DNA of 64,000 nucleotides from Streptomyces sp. NBC_01476 (GTDB lineage: Bacteria; Actinomycetota; Actinomycetes; Streptomycetales; Streptomycetaceae): contig NZ_CP109446.1 in NCBI RefSeq assembly GCF_036227265.1, positions 248,001-312,000 of the forward strand, read 5' to 3'. This document shows, in pieces, positions 30,350 through 38,995 of this stretch. Position numbers and translations under genes: made by a program. The notes under the pieces are model-generated. The model saw only the letters and a list, made by a program, of their open reading frames with translations, ran no database searches and was not told where the DNA came from. How positions within the stretch are numbered: position 1 is the first letter of the stretch; each line of letters opens with the position of its first letter.

Positions 30350-31654
30350 ATGGACGACGAGCTGCTGCTTGATCCGGCGGAGCGGCTGGACCGCGACGAG
30401 CTGCTGGCCCTCCAACTCGACCGTCTCAAGAGCACCTTGCGGCTCGCCTACGACCATGTGGAGCTGTACCGGCGGAAGTTCGACGCGGCGGGCGTGACGC
30501 CGGCGGACTGCCGGAGCCTGGCCGATCTGGCCAGGTTCCCGTTCACCACCAAGGAGGACCTGCGGGAGGCCTACCCCTTCGGGATGTTCGCGGTCCCGAT
30601 GTCCGAGGTGCGGCGGCTGCACGCCTCCAGCGGGACCACCGGGCTTCCCACCGTGGTGGGGTACACCGAGGACGACCTGTCCATGTGGGCGGACGTGGTG
30701 GCCCGCTCCATCCGGGCGGCCGGCGGGCGCCCCGGGCACAAGGTCCATGTCGCCTACGGCTACGGGCTGTTCACCGGCGGCCTCGGCGCGCACTACGGTG
30801 CGGAGCGGGCCGGCTGCACGGTGATCCCCGCGTCGGGCGGGATGACGGCGCGGCAGGTGCGGCTCATCCAGGACTTCCGGCCCGAGATCATCATGGTCAC
30901 CCCGTCGTACATGCTCACGCTGCTGGACGAGTTCGAACGGCAGGGCGTCGACCCGCGGGGCACCTCGCTGCGGGTGGGGATCTTCGGGGCGGAGCCGTGG
31001 ACCGAGGGGATGCGGTCCGAGATCGAGCAGCGGTTCGGCATCGACGCGGTGGACATCTACGGCCTGTCCGAGGTGATCGGCCCTGGGGTGGCGCAGGAGT
31101 GCGTGGAGACCAAGGACGGGCTGCACATCTGGGAGGACCACTTCTATCCGGAGGTGGTCGATCCGTTCACCGACGAGGTGCTGGCGGAGGGCGACAGCGG
31201 GGAGCTGGTCTTCACCTCGCTGACGAAGCAGGCGATGCCGGTGGTCCGCTACCGCACCCGGGATCTGACCAGGCTGCTGCCGGGCACCGCGCGGCCGGCC
31301 TTCCGGCGGATGGAGAAGGTCACCGGGCGCTGCGACGACATGATCATCCTGCGGGGGGTCAACGTCTTCCCGAGCCAGATCGAGGAGATCGTGCTGCGGA
31401 CGCCGGGGGTGGCACCCCACTTCCGCATCGAGCTCACCCGCCGCGGACGGCTCGACCACATGGCCGTCTTCGCCGAGGCGGACCGCTCCGCCGCGGCCGG
31501 CCCGGACCACCGGCCCGCCGCGGCGGCGGCCATCGCCCAGGGCATCAAGGACGGCGTGGGCCTCACAGTGGACGTCACCGTCGTCGACCCGGAGACCCTG
31601 GAGCGGTCGGTCGGCAAGATCCAGCGCGTACGGGACCTGCGCGCGAAGAACTGA
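30350..31654 (+). CDS. paaK: Phenylacetate--CoA ligase
   Basis: A 434-residue adenylate-forming enzyme with the PaaK pattern: RLHASSGTTGLPTVVGYT phosphate loop near residue 90, AYGYGLFTGGLGAHYG, IYGLSEVIGPG, and YRTRDL followed by GRCDDMIILRGVNVFPSQIEE. It converts phenylacetate, ATP and CoA to phenylacetyl-CoA, the first step of phenylacetate catabolism. No paaABCDE epoxidase or other paa genes are in the window, so it is an orphan here. It ends at a shared terminator. Confidence 0.9.
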   Translation: MDDELLLDPAERLDRDELLALQLDRLKSTLRLAYDHVELYRRKFDAAGVTPADCRSLADLARFPFTTKEDLREAYPFGMFAVPMSEVRRLHASSGTTGLPTVVGYTEDDLSMWADVVARSIRAAGGRPGHKVHVAYGYGLFTGGLGAHYGAERAGCTVIPASGGMTARQVRLIQDFRPEIIMVTPSYMLTLLDEFERQGVDPRGTSLRVGIFGAEPWTEGMRSEIEQRFGIDAVDIYGLSEVIGPGVAQECVETKDGLHIWEDHFYPEVVDPFTDEVLAEGDSGELVFTSLTKQAMPVVRYRTRDLTRLLPGTARPAFRRMEKVTGRCDDMIILRGVNVFPSQIEEIVLRTPGVAPHFRIELTRRGRLDHMAVFAEADRSAAAGPDHRPAAAAAIAQGIKDGVGLTVDVTVVDPETLERSVGKIQRVRDLRAKN

Positions 31655-31663
31655 CCGGTCAGG

Positions 31664-31706
31664 CCCGCGGGGGCGGGGGCGGGCCGGCCGGTCCCGCCCC
31701 CGCGGG
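31664..31706. terminator. Bidirectional GC hairpin between paaK and flotillin genes
   Basis: CCCGCGGGGGCGGG (31664-31677) pairs perfectly with CCCGCCCCCGCGGG (31693-31706). It begins 10 bases after the paaK stop and ends two bases before the minus-strand flotillin stop, so it can serve both convergent genes. Confidence 0.75.
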
Positions 31707-31708
31707 GG

Positions 31709-32890
31709 TCACTGGATGTCGATCGGGCCGTCCGCGGACTTGCCGGGGCGGCCGTTCGGGGACCCGGGGTCGTTGCGCAGGGCGACCTCGGCCCGCGCTT
31801 CCGCGCCCTCGCCGTTGCCGAGGTTCTTGCGGACCGAGTCCAGGATGGTGAGCCCCTGGCTGACCAGACCCGCGGCGATCTCGCTCAGGCCGTCCGCCCC
31901 GTTGAGCACGTTGACATTGGCGCCGGACAGCCCGCCCGCCGCCTCCTTGACGATCAGCGGCAGCTGGTCGATCAGCATCCGGTCCAGCGCGACCCGGTCG
32001 TGCGACGCGGCGGCGGCCGCCTGGATCCGCATCCGCTCCGCCTCGGCGACGGCCAGCACCCGGATCCGCTCGGCCTCCGCCTCGGCCGGCTTGACGATCT
32101 CCGCGACCAGCTGCTGCTGGCGCAGTTCCGCCGCGCGCAGCGCCAGTTCGGTCTGGGCGGCCAGCACCTCCTGCTGGGCGTGCGCCTGGGCCAGCGGTCC
32201 GGCCTGCGCGGACTGCGCCTGGGCCCGGTCCACCTCGGCGTTGTACTGCGCCTGGACGACCGCGGTCTGCCGGGCGTACTCCGCCTGGTTGCGGGCCGCG
32301 GCCTGCTGCGCCTCGGCGGACGCCTGGGTGGCCTGCGCCTGGGCGATCTGCGCCTGCCGCTGGATGGCCGCCTTGTGCGGCGCGGACATCGCCTCGATGT
32401 AACCGGTGGCTCCGTCGTCGATGGACTGGATCTGCAGCGAGTCGACGGTCAGGCCGATCTTGCCCATCTCCGTCTTCGAGGTCTCCAGCACTTCGGTGGC
32501 GAGCTTCTGCCGCTCGGTGACGATCTCCTCGACCGTCATCGAGCCGATGATCGACCGCAGGTGGCCGGCGAAGATCCGGCCGGTGAGCACCGACATCTGG
32601 TCCTGGTCCGACAGGAAGCGCTGGCCGGCGTTGACGATGCTCTCGTGGTCGTTGCCGACCTTGAACGCGATGACGGCGGTGACGGTCAGTGCGATGCCCT
32701 GCTTGGTGACACAGGTCTCCGACACCTCGGCCTCGCACATCGCGAGGGTGAGGAAACGGGTCTTGCGGAACACCGGCGGAACGAACTTGCCGTGTCCGGT
32801 GACCACCCGGAACGGCGCACCCCCAAGACCTCGCCGACCGCCCGAGATCAGCATCGCCTCATCGGGTGCGGGAACGCGGTAACCGAACAT
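31709..32890 (-). CDS. Flotillin-like SPFH-domain protein
   Basis: A 393-residue protein. An SPFH/band-7 domain in the N-terminal half (RKTRFLTLAMCEAEVSETCVT..., FLSDQDQMSVLTGRIFAGHLRSII) is followed by a long Ala/Gln/Glu-rich coiled coil (about 190-330) and a C-terminal region with LPLIVKEAAGG and GLSEIAAGLVSQGL. Flotillins scaffold membrane microdomains. There is no strong N-terminal membrane helix, so association may be peripheral. GAAGGAGA precedes ATG 32890. An NfeD-like gene lies immediately upstream, the usual partner. Confidence 0.85.
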   Translation of the reverse strand: MFGYRVPAPDEAMLISGGRRGLGGAPFRVVTGHGKFVPPVFRKTRFLTLAMCEAEVSETCVTKQGIALTVTAVIAFKVGNDHESIVNAGQRFLSDQDQMSVLTGRIFAGHLRSIIGSMTVEEIVTERQKLATEVLETSKTEMGKIGLTVDSLQIQSIDDGATGYIEAMSAPHKAAIQRQAQIAQAQATQASAEAQQAAARNQAEYARQTAVVQAQYNAEVDRAQAQSAQAGPLAQAHAQQEVLAAQTELALRAAELRQQQLVAEIVKPAEAEAERIRVLAVAEAERMRIQAAAAASHDRVALDRMLIDQLPLIVKEAAGGLSGANVNVLNGADGLSEIAAGLVSQGLTILDSVRKNLGNGEGAEARAEVALRNDPGSPNGRPGKSADGPIDIQ

Positions 32891-32915
32891 CCTTTGTCTC
32901 CTTCATTGGCACGGC

Positions 32916-33176
32916 TCAGCCGGCCGGCGCTTCCAGGGGGTCGGCCCATGCGATGACATCCACCTGCCGGGTGCCCCGGGAGTCCACCACGAGCACCGTG
33001 GATCCCCGTGGCAGCGGCTGCTCCGACCAGGCGAGGAACGCCTCGGAGCCGCCCCTGACCCGTACCAGGACCTCGCCGGGCCCGGCCGCTCCCCGGGTGC
33101 CGATCAGCAGCTCCCCGGTGCGGCCGATCACCGCCTCGTCCCGTGTCATCGACGGCCGCCCCCTTGTCGTCGTCAC
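32916..33176 (-). CDS. NfeD C-terminal-domain-like small protein
   Basis: An 86-residue protein resembling the OB-fold C-terminal domain of NfeD: IGRTGELLIGTRGAAGPGEVLVRV, SEAFLAW, LPRGSTVLVVDSRGTRQVDVI. It lacks the protease and membrane parts. NfeD proteins pair with flotillin-type SPFH proteins, which fits the next gene 25 bases downstream. GTG 33176 is preferred because GGAG lies eight bases before it; ATG 33149 is an alternative without a clear ribosome site. GTCACG (33172) and CGTGAC (33191) could fold the start region. Confidence 0.7.
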   Translation of the reverse strand: MTTTRGRPSMTRDEAVIGRTGELLIGTRGAAGPGEVLVRVRGGSEAFLAWSEQPLPRGSTVLVVDSRGTRQVDVIAWADPLEAPAG

Positions 33177-33448
33177 GCTGAATTCTCCGACGTGACCATC
33201 CTCCCACCAGGAGTCGTCCCCCGACCGGCGGCGGTCCTTACGGAATACGCGCTGTGCGCGTGTCCGGTTCCCGTCAAGGGGCGCCGTCGCAGAAGGCGGT
33301 GGTTCGGGCGCCGGGTCCGATGCCGCGACCGGCGGGGCGTCCGGCTGGGCGTCCGGCGGCGCGCACGGGATCATGCCACCGGTTGGACACCTCTGCGGCG
33401 CCCGCTCGTGCCAGAGTGTGGGCAGGAATTGTACTGGTGGGAGGCTGG

Positions 33449-35338
33449 ATGTTCCGGGGCCTTACTGCGTCCTTGACGGGGCGGGGCGACAACGACCGCA
33501 CGACGGCGGCATCGGCCTGGGCGTACATCCGCACCGAGACCGGCAGCGCCGCGGTGCTGCTGGCGGCGACGGTGGCGGCGCTCATCTGGGTGAACGCCGC
33601 CCCCGGCGCCTACGAGACGGTGTGGGACACGCATCTGATGCTGCGGCTGGGCAACCACGGGATCGATCTCGATCTGCGGGAGTGGGTGAACAGCGGGCTG
33701 ATGACGCTCTTCTTCCTGGTGGTCGGTCTTGAGGCGCGGCGCGAGTTCGACCTGGGGGAACTGCGTGACCGGCGGCGTATCCCGCTGCCGTTGCTGGCCG
33801 GGGTGTGCGGCATGGTCGTCCCGGTCGGGATCTTCCTGGCGGTGAACGCCGGCCGGTCCTCGGCGCACGGCTGGGGCACCGCGATGTCGACCGACACCGC
33901 GTTCGCGCTGGGGATGCTGGCGCTGCTGGGCTCGCGTTTTCCGCCCCGGCTGCACACCTTCATCCTCACCGTGGCGGTGGTCGACGACCTGCTCGCGCTC
34001 GGGGTGATCGCGGTCGCCTACAGCGACCACATCTCGGTGACGCCGCTGCTGATCGGAATCGGGCTGCTGGTGGTCGCGGCGGTCGCGCGCAGCGCGGGAC
34101 TGCGGCGCGGCCTGGTGTACGCGGTGCTGGCGGTCGTCGCCTGGGTGGCGTTCCTGCACTCCGGGGTGGACCCGCTGGTGGTGGGCCTGATCCTGGGCCT
34201 GATGTCGTACGCCTACCCGGCGCAGCGGGACGCGCTGGAGCGGGCCAGCGGCCTCTTCCGGTCCTTCCGGGAGCAGCCGACGGCCGAACTGGAGCGGGAG
34301 GCACGGCTCGGTATCGCCTCGGCGCTGTCGCCCAACGACCGGCTGCAGCGGATCTGGCATCCGTGGAGCAGCTATCTGATCGTGCCGCTCTTCGCACTGG
34401 CCAACGCCGGCATCCAGATCAACGGAGCGCTGCTGAAGGACGCGTTCACCTCGCCGATCACGCTGGGCATCCTGCTCGGCTACGGGCTGGGCAAGCCGAT
34501 CGGCATCGTCGGTGCCTCGGCGCTGAGCACCAGGCTGAGCCGGGGGCGGCTGCGGCCGCCAGTGGGCTGGGGCTCGGTCCTGGGCGGCGGCACCATCGCC
34601 GGCATCGGCTTCACGGTCTCGCTGCTGATCGCCACGCTCGCCTTCGACGGCCGGCAGCTGGAGCAGGCGAAGATCGGGGTGCTGAGCGCGGTGATCTTCG
34701 CGATGCTCGCCACCACGGGGGTGGCCCTGGTCACCAACCGGCTGCCGGAGGTGCGCCGGGCGCGGGCCCTGCTGGGAACCGCGCAGTCACTGGTGGACCT
34801 GACCGATCCGGTGGATCCGCGGCTGGACCACATCCGCGGGCCGATGGCAGCGCCGGTCACCGTGGTGGAGTACGGCGACTTCGAGTGTCCGTACTGCGGG
34901 CAGGCCGAGGACGTGGTGCGCGAACTGCTCTCCGACTTCGGTGATGTGCGGTACGTCTGGCGGCACCTGCCGCTGTCCGATGTGCATCCGCACGCCGAAC
35001 TCGCCGCGGAGGCTTCGGAAGCGGCCGGGGCGCAGGGGAAGTTCTGGGAGATGCGCGATCTGCTGATGACGCGTCAGGACGCGCTGCGGATCGTCGACCT
35101 GATGGCGTACGCCAAGGAACTCGGGCTGGACACGGTGGCCTTCCACAGTGCGCTGAAGTCCCATGAGTTCCGGCCGCGGGTGATGCGGGACGTGGAGTCG
35201 GCCGACAACAGCGGCGTGGCGGGGACACCGACCTTCTTCATCAACGGCCGCCGGCACCACGGGGCCTACGACATCGCCAGTCTGTCGGAGGCGGTGCTGG
35301 CGGCGCGGGACCGGGCGATCCTGAAACAGCGGGCCTGA
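33449..35338 (+). CDS. nhaA: NhaA Na+/H+ antiporter fused to a DsbA-like thioredoxin domain
   Basis: A 629-residue fusion. Residues about 20-430 are NhaA, with about 12 helices, [26 protein letters not shown], the paired aspartates in [16 protein letters not shown], and [21 protein letters not shown]. The C-terminal ~180 residues are a DsbA-family thioredoxin fold with active site FECPYCGQ and cis-Pro loop [14 protein letters not shown]. NhaA exports Na+ using protons; the thiol domain may act on redox state or use oxidised substrates. This fusion recurs in actinomycetes. GGGAGG precedes ATG 33449. Confidence 0.9.
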   Translation: MFRGLTASLTGRGDNDRTTAASAWAYIRTETGSAAVLLAATVAALIWVNAAPGAYETVWDTHLMLRLGNHGIDLDLREWVNSGLMTLFFLVVGLEARREFDLGELRDRRRIPLPLLAGVCGMVVPVGIFLAVNAGRSSAHGWGTAMSTDTAFALGMLALLGSRFPPRLHTFILTVAVVDDLLALGVIAVAYSDHISVTPLLIGIGLLVVAAVARSAGLRRGLVYAVLAVVAWVAFLHSGVDPLVVGLILGLMSYAYPAQRDALERASGLFRSFREQPTAELEREARLGIASALSPNDRLQRIWHPWSSYLIVPLFALANAGIQINGALLKDAFTSPITLGILLGYGLGKPIGIVGASALSTRLSRGRLRPPVGWGSVLGGGTIAGIGFTVSLLIATLAFDGRQLEQAKIGVLSAVIFAMLATTGVALVTNRLPEVRRARALLGTAQSLVDLTDPVDPRLDHIRGPMAAPVTVVEYGDFECPYCGQAEDVVRELLSDFGDVRYVWRHLPLSDVHPHAELAAEASEAAGAQGKFWEMRDLLMTRQDALRIVDLMAYAKELGLDTVAFHSALKSHEFRPRVMRDVESADNSGVAGTPTFFINGRRHHGAYDIASLSEAVLAARDRAILKQRA

Positions 35339-35344
35339 CATACC

Positions 35345-35382
35345 GCGGGCGGGCCGGAACCGCACAGGTCCGGTCCGCCCGC
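35345..35382. terminator. Hairpin between nhaA and DUF6296 gene
   Basis: GCGGGCGGGCCGGA (35345-35358) pairs with TCCGGTCCGCCCGC (35369-35382), with one G-T position. It starts seven bases after the nhaA stop and lies between convergent genes. Confidence 0.7.
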
Positions 35383-35419
35383 TGTTCAGGCCGCCCGCAG
35401 CGCCGCGGACGGGATGTCC

Positions 35420-35650
35420 TCAGGGATGCAGGGTGCGTACCGCCCGGGGCACCACAGGTGCCTGGTGGCCGCCGCTGGCCAGCATCCGTACCTCGTCGTC
35501 CGCGCTGATCTCGGCGCGGACGATCCCCGTCTCGTCCTCGTAGATCGGGTACCCGCCCGACCCCTTCTGCTCGGTGCGGTGGACGGACACGACGTCGTCC
35601 CCGTCCGCAGCCGAATGGAAGACGAGTTCATAGCTTTCCGGGTTTTCCAT
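35420..35650 (-). CDS. Small DUF6296-like protein
   Basis: A 76-residue soluble protein: ESYELVFHSAADGDDVVSV, then GGYPIYEDETGIVRAEIS and EVRMLASGGHQAPV. The sequence resembles small proteins annotated DUF6296 in streptomycetes. GGGAGG lies seven bases before ATG 35650. Function unknown. It stands alone between nhaA and a pseudogene region. Confidence 0.65.
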   Translation of the reverse strand: MENPESYELVFHSAADGDDVVSVHRTEQKGSGGYPIYEDETGIVRAEISADDEVRMLASGGHQAPVVPRAVRTLHP

Positions 35651-35799
35651 GCGTGCCTCCCGCCAGGTGGTGCGGGCCTTCGCCCCACCGCCCGTTCCGC
35701 TGGGCTTTCGCCGGACCTCTACATGATGCCCCGGGCGGGACGATGTCGCCCGTCCGGAGCAATGGTCACATAAGGTGAAGATTACGGAACGGACTGTGT

Positions 35800-35930
35800 T
35801 CAGTCCAGTGGTCCGGCCTTGTACGCCCCCGCGACCGCGGCGGCGCGGTCCCGTACCCCCAGTTTGGCGTACAGGTGCAGCAGGTGCGTCTTGACGGTGT
35901 CCTCCCTGATGAAAAGCCGCCGGGCCGAGG
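35800..35930 (-). pseudogene. Remnant of a LuxR-family regulator C-terminus
   Basis: About 42 codons read ARRLFIREDTVKTHLLHLYAKLGVRDRAAAVAGAYKAG and end at a proper stop (35800-35802). This is the second half of a LuxR-type HTH: recognition helix TVKTHLLHLYAKLGV. The first half of the HTH and the whole receiver/sensor part are missing. Directly upstream, in another frame, lies an ABC ATPase remnant, so this is a deletion junction rather than a working gene. Confidence 0.75.
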
Positions 35931-35934
35931 CCGG

Positions 35935-36067
35935 CGAGGCGCTGCCGCCGGCCGCCGGAGAGGTTCTTGTGGCGGGCGCCGGCCTTCTCCCGCAGGCCGA
36001 GCCGGTACAGCAGCGTGCCGGGGTCGGCGGGGCGGGCGTAGAAGGAGGCGAAGAGCGCCAGCGTCTC
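35935..36067 (-). pseudogene. Remnant of an ABC transporter ATPase
   Basis: A 44-codon segment beginning ETLALFASFYARPADPG and ending KNLSGGRRQRLAG is the internal region of an ABC-2-type ATP-binding protein with the LSGGQ-like signature. There is no start codon, Walker A or Walker B. The frame differs from the LuxR remnant that follows within a few bases. Two unrelated genes were joined by a deletion and have decayed. Confidence 0.75.
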
Positions 36068-36115
36068 GGGCGCGGGAGCGGTGGATACCGGCGTCCACCG
36101 ATCGGTTGACGGGGG

Positions 36116-36763
36116 TCACTCGGGCCAGGGCGACCCGAGGATCGTGGTGACGAAGTCGCCGCGTTCGAAACCGGGCACGTAGGCGGCCAGCACATCGGCC
36201 TTGACGTTGCCGAAGGTGGTCTCCGGCTTCGGCTTGATGCCGTCGGTGAAGGCGGCCAGGATGCGCCGCTTGAAGTCGGGGCGGGGGTGCAGGGCGGTGA
36301 TCGCCTCCCGGTCGGCTGCCGGGATGTCGGTGTAGCCGATGCCGAGCACGTCGTACTCGACGCCCGCGGTGACCAGGGCAACCTCGGGCTCCATGAACTC
36401 CGGGATGCCCGGGGTGGTGTGCAGCGCGATGGCGGTCCAGACCCGGCGGACGCTGTCCTCGGGCACGTCGTGGGCGCGCAGGAAGCGGCGCGCCTCGTCC
36501 GCGCTGTCCACCTCGAAGCGCCGGCCGCTGCCGTGGAACCGCTCGGACAGGCCGAGGTCGTGGAACATCGCGCCGAGGTAGAGCAGTTCGGGGTCGTGGC
36601 TGAGGTCGCGGTGATGCCCCTGGAGGCTCCCGAAGAGGAAGACGCGCCGCGAATGGTGGTAGATCAGCTCGCTCGTGGTGTCACGCACCAGGGCGGTGGC
36701 CTCGCGGGCCAGCTTGGTGTCGGGCACGGCCACTCCCGCCGCTCCGCTGGGTTCCCTGCTCAT
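36116..36763 (-). CDS. HD-domain phosphohydrolase-like protein
   Basis: A 215-residue protein with HD-superfamily metal ligands: ELIYHHSRRVFLFG near residue 35, LGAMFHDLGL near 68, and downstream histidine/aspartate in AIALHTTPGI. The spacing resembles the cyanamide hydratase-like/HDIG group, which bind divalent metal and hydrolyse or hydrate small molecules. GAAGG lies upstream of ATG 36763. Flanked by gene remnants on both sides; the substrate is unknown. Confidence 0.75.
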   Translation of the reverse strand: MSREPSGAAGVAVPDTKLAREATALVRDTTSELIYHHSRRVFLFGSLQGHHRDLSHDPELLYLGAMFHDLGLSERFHGSGRRFEVDSADEARRFLRAHDVPEDSVRRVWTAIALHTTPGIPEFMEPEVALVTAGVEYDVLGIGYTDIPAADREAITALHPRPDFKRRILAAFTDGIKPKPETTFGNVKADVLAAYVPGFERGDFVTTILGSPWPE

Positions 36764-37193
36764 CGCTGCCGCCTTCGTCCTGGTCCGGGGAGGCGGACCG
36801 TCGGGGCCCGCCGTCTCCCAGCATCGGCGAGTGCTCGGCCGCCCGCCCTGTCCGTACGGCCGGATGTCCCACAGATCCGGCCATGCCGCCGGCGGAGTAC
36901 GAACCGTGTGGTGCGTCTTCGGCCCGCCCGCGGCTTCCGGCAACCCGCGCGGTGGTCGACCCGGCGCGCGCCGCCGGGGTGCCGCCGATCGTCGACACCA
37001 TGGTCCCCACCCCCTTCCTGCCACGGCCGGTCGAGCACGGCGCGGACATCGTGGCGCACTCGGCGCGTGCGGCGGACAGCGGCACGCGGCGACAGGGCGA
37101 GAGCTGGTCAGGGAATCACGCAGCGATGGCAGGCCGGGGCGCGGCGGGAAGGGCGGGTCCCCCGCGCCTCCCCCGCGCCGGGCCCGGCGGTCG
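36764..37193. other. Decayed intergenic stretch
   Basis: 430 bases with no intact gene. It contains the sulfhydrylase fossil listed separately (36910-37071). The rest shows no recognisable protein, repeat or promoter beyond the region just before the HD gene. Confidence 0.6.
36910..37071 (+). pseudogene. Remnant of a PLP-dependent Cys/Met metabolism enzyme
   Basis: In one frame about 36951-37071 reads AAGVPPIVDTMVPTPFLPRP then VEHGADIVAHSA, which aligns with the core of O-acetylhomoserine sulfhydrylase/cystathionine gamma-synthase (AGVPLIVDNT...TPYLCRPIEHGADIVVHSATK). Just upstream in another frame VFGPPAASGNPRG matches the preceding GETxGNPR segment, so a frameshift separates them. The PLP lysine motif and both ends are missing. 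Clearly a dead fragment. Confidence 0.7.
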
Positions 37194-38723
37194 CTACGGG
37201 ATCGGCCGGTCGCCCGGGGTGAGCGGCGGTGCGAGGTAGGCGTGGTAGCCGGGGAAGGCGTGGGAGTCGGGCAGCGGGACGGCGGGCCAGGCGACGGCGT
37301 ACGCGGGCGGGCGGCCGTGCCGGGGCACGAGGACGGCGACCGGCCGGGACCGGGCCGCGGTGAGTACGCCGGCCGGGGTGATGCTGCCGTCCGGGCCGCC
37401 GATCTGCCGGGAGGCGCACCCGGTGTAGTAGGCCATGGGGACGGCGTGGTCGCCGGTGAGCAGGCACGGCGGGCGGACGCCGACGGCGTGCAGCCGGGCG
37501 GCGGTGGCCCGGTAGGCGCTGCTCATCGCGCGATTGTTCCGCAGGTCGGTGAGGGTCACGCTCAGCTGGATCGCCAGATGGCCGATGAGCGCTGCCACGA
37601 CCAGCCCGGTGAGCGCCGGCCGCCACCGGCCGGCCGGGAAGCTGACCAGGGACCACAGGCAGGCGGCGACCGGCAGCGCCAGCAGCGCGTACGACGGGAG
37701 CAGGAAGCGGGGGGCCGCGTAGCCGATCAGAAAGAGGTACGGCACGGCGAGGCAGGACGCGACCAGCACCGGCAGCAGGGCCGTCCCGTGCCGGCGGGCG
37801 CGGGCCGCCGCCACCGCGCCGCCCGCGGCGAGGGGTGGCAGCGCGAACCACCAGGCGGCGGTGGCCCGGTGACGCCACGGCACCTCGCACGGCCGGCAGA
37901 GGGTCCGCCCGTCCAGCGCCCGGATCTGGTCGTCGACAGCGATGTTCCAGGAGGTGCCGCCCTGGATCTCGCTCGCCCGGTCCAGCCGTTCGCTGAGCCC
38001 GCCGTACCGGACGTACGCCTCGATGACCCACTCCCCGCAGCCGAGCGCCGCACCGGCAAGGAGCGCGACCAGCAGTCCGGTGCGCCGGCCGCCCCGGGCG
38101 AAGAGCGCGACCACGGCCAGCGGCAGCACCAGCGCGGCGGCGTCCGGCGGCCGCATCAGCCCGGTCAGCGTGACCGCCAGCACGAGTCCGACGAGTGGCG
38201 AACGGTCCAGCGGGCGTCGCAGCGCCGTCAGGAAGCAGCCGACTGCCGCGAGCGCGCCGTAGGCGCTCCACAGATTGGGCATCACCTCGGGCCCGTAGTA
38301 GAGCGTGATCCACAGGGTCCCGAAGAGGGCGCCCGCCAGCACGAGAACGCGGGTGGGCAGCAGGGTCCGCCAGGCCCACAGCGCCAGGTACAGCCCGATG
38401 CCCGACAGCAGCGCCATCCACACCCGCAACACGGCCGTGGAGGTGGTCAGTTCGGCCACCGGCCAGGCCAGCAGCGAGACGCCGCGGGCCCGGGGGGCAC
38501 TGAAGAAGGCCGCCGGCACCGATCCGCTCACCTGACTGGTGTAGACCGTCTCGTCCCAGCCCAGCCCGCTGCCCGGGACGACCAGCGCCAGCTGGAGGGC
38601 GGTGAAGGAGGCGGCCACGGCCGCGAGCCAGGGAGCCACCGCCGCGGTCCTGGCCGCACGCGGCGGGTCAGGGAGGGCGTACGGGCGTACCGCGGTGGGG
38701 TCTGCTGCTGTCGGTTCTGACAT
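37194..38723 (-). CDS. Polytopic GT-C-like glycosyltransferase or related membrane protein
   Basis: A 509-residue membrane protein with about ten helices. The first loop contains GWDETVYTSQVSG, an acidic DE pair in the place where GT39/GT83-type (protein or arabinan mannosyl-, ArnT-like) enzymes have their catalytic Asp. The C-terminal ~100 residues are extracellular and soluble, with Cys in RPPCLLTGDHAVPMAYYTGC. Such proteins transfer sugars from polyprenyl phosphate donors. The family is suggested, not proven. ATG 38723 has GAGG about eight bases upstream. Confidence 0.65.
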   Translation of the reverse strand: MSEPTAADPTAVRPYALPDPPRAARTAAVAPWLAAVAASFTALQLALVVPGSGLGWDETVYTSQVSGSVPAAFFSAPRARGVSLLAWPVAELTTSTAVLRVWMALLSGIGLYLALWAWRTLLPTRVLVLAGALFGTLWITLYYGPEVMPNLWSAYGALAAVGCFLTALRRPLDRSPLVGLVLAVTLTGLMRPPDAAALVLPLAVVALFARGGRRTGLLVALLAGAALGCGEWVIEAYVRYGGLSERLDRASEIQGGTSWNIAVDDQIRALDGRTLCRPCEVPWRHRATAAWWFALPPLAAGGAVAAARARRHGTALLPVLVASCLAVPYLFLIGYAAPRFLLPSYALLALPVAACLWSLVSFPAGRWRPALTGLVVAALIGHLAIQLSVTLTDLRNNRAMSSAYRATAARLHAVGVRPPCLLTGDHAVPMAYYTGCASRQIGGPDGSITPAGVLTAARSRPVAVLVPRHGRPPAYAVAWPAVPLPDSHAFPGYHAYLAPPLTPGDRPIP

Positions 38724-38995
38724 ACCGCGGGCCTCGCAGAGTGGGACGGTTCCGGCAGGGGCGGATGGCGGACGCGGGGGGCCGCCCGCGGCGCGGGGGC
38801 ACCCCGGCGCGACAGCGGCCACCGATCATCTGCATGACCGTAGGCAGAACAGGGCGTTCTTCCCAAATCACCCGGCGCGTCCGCAGGACACGCACGCGGG
38901 GGGGGGTGGCTCGGTGCCGACGCCCTTTCATCAGCGGGGCACCCGGGGCACATCGCGGCGCCGGTGCCCATCCCCGAGGTCTCAGACGCGAGGTC

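Noticed and set aside
35800..36763. Mobile-element insertion as the cause of the local gene remnants
   Set aside because: No transposase, terminal inverted repeats or target duplication is visible; simple deletion explains the junctions.
38898..38906. Run of nine G residues as a possible phase-variation tract
   Set aside because: It lies in a non-coding stretch with no gene or promoter positioned to be switched.
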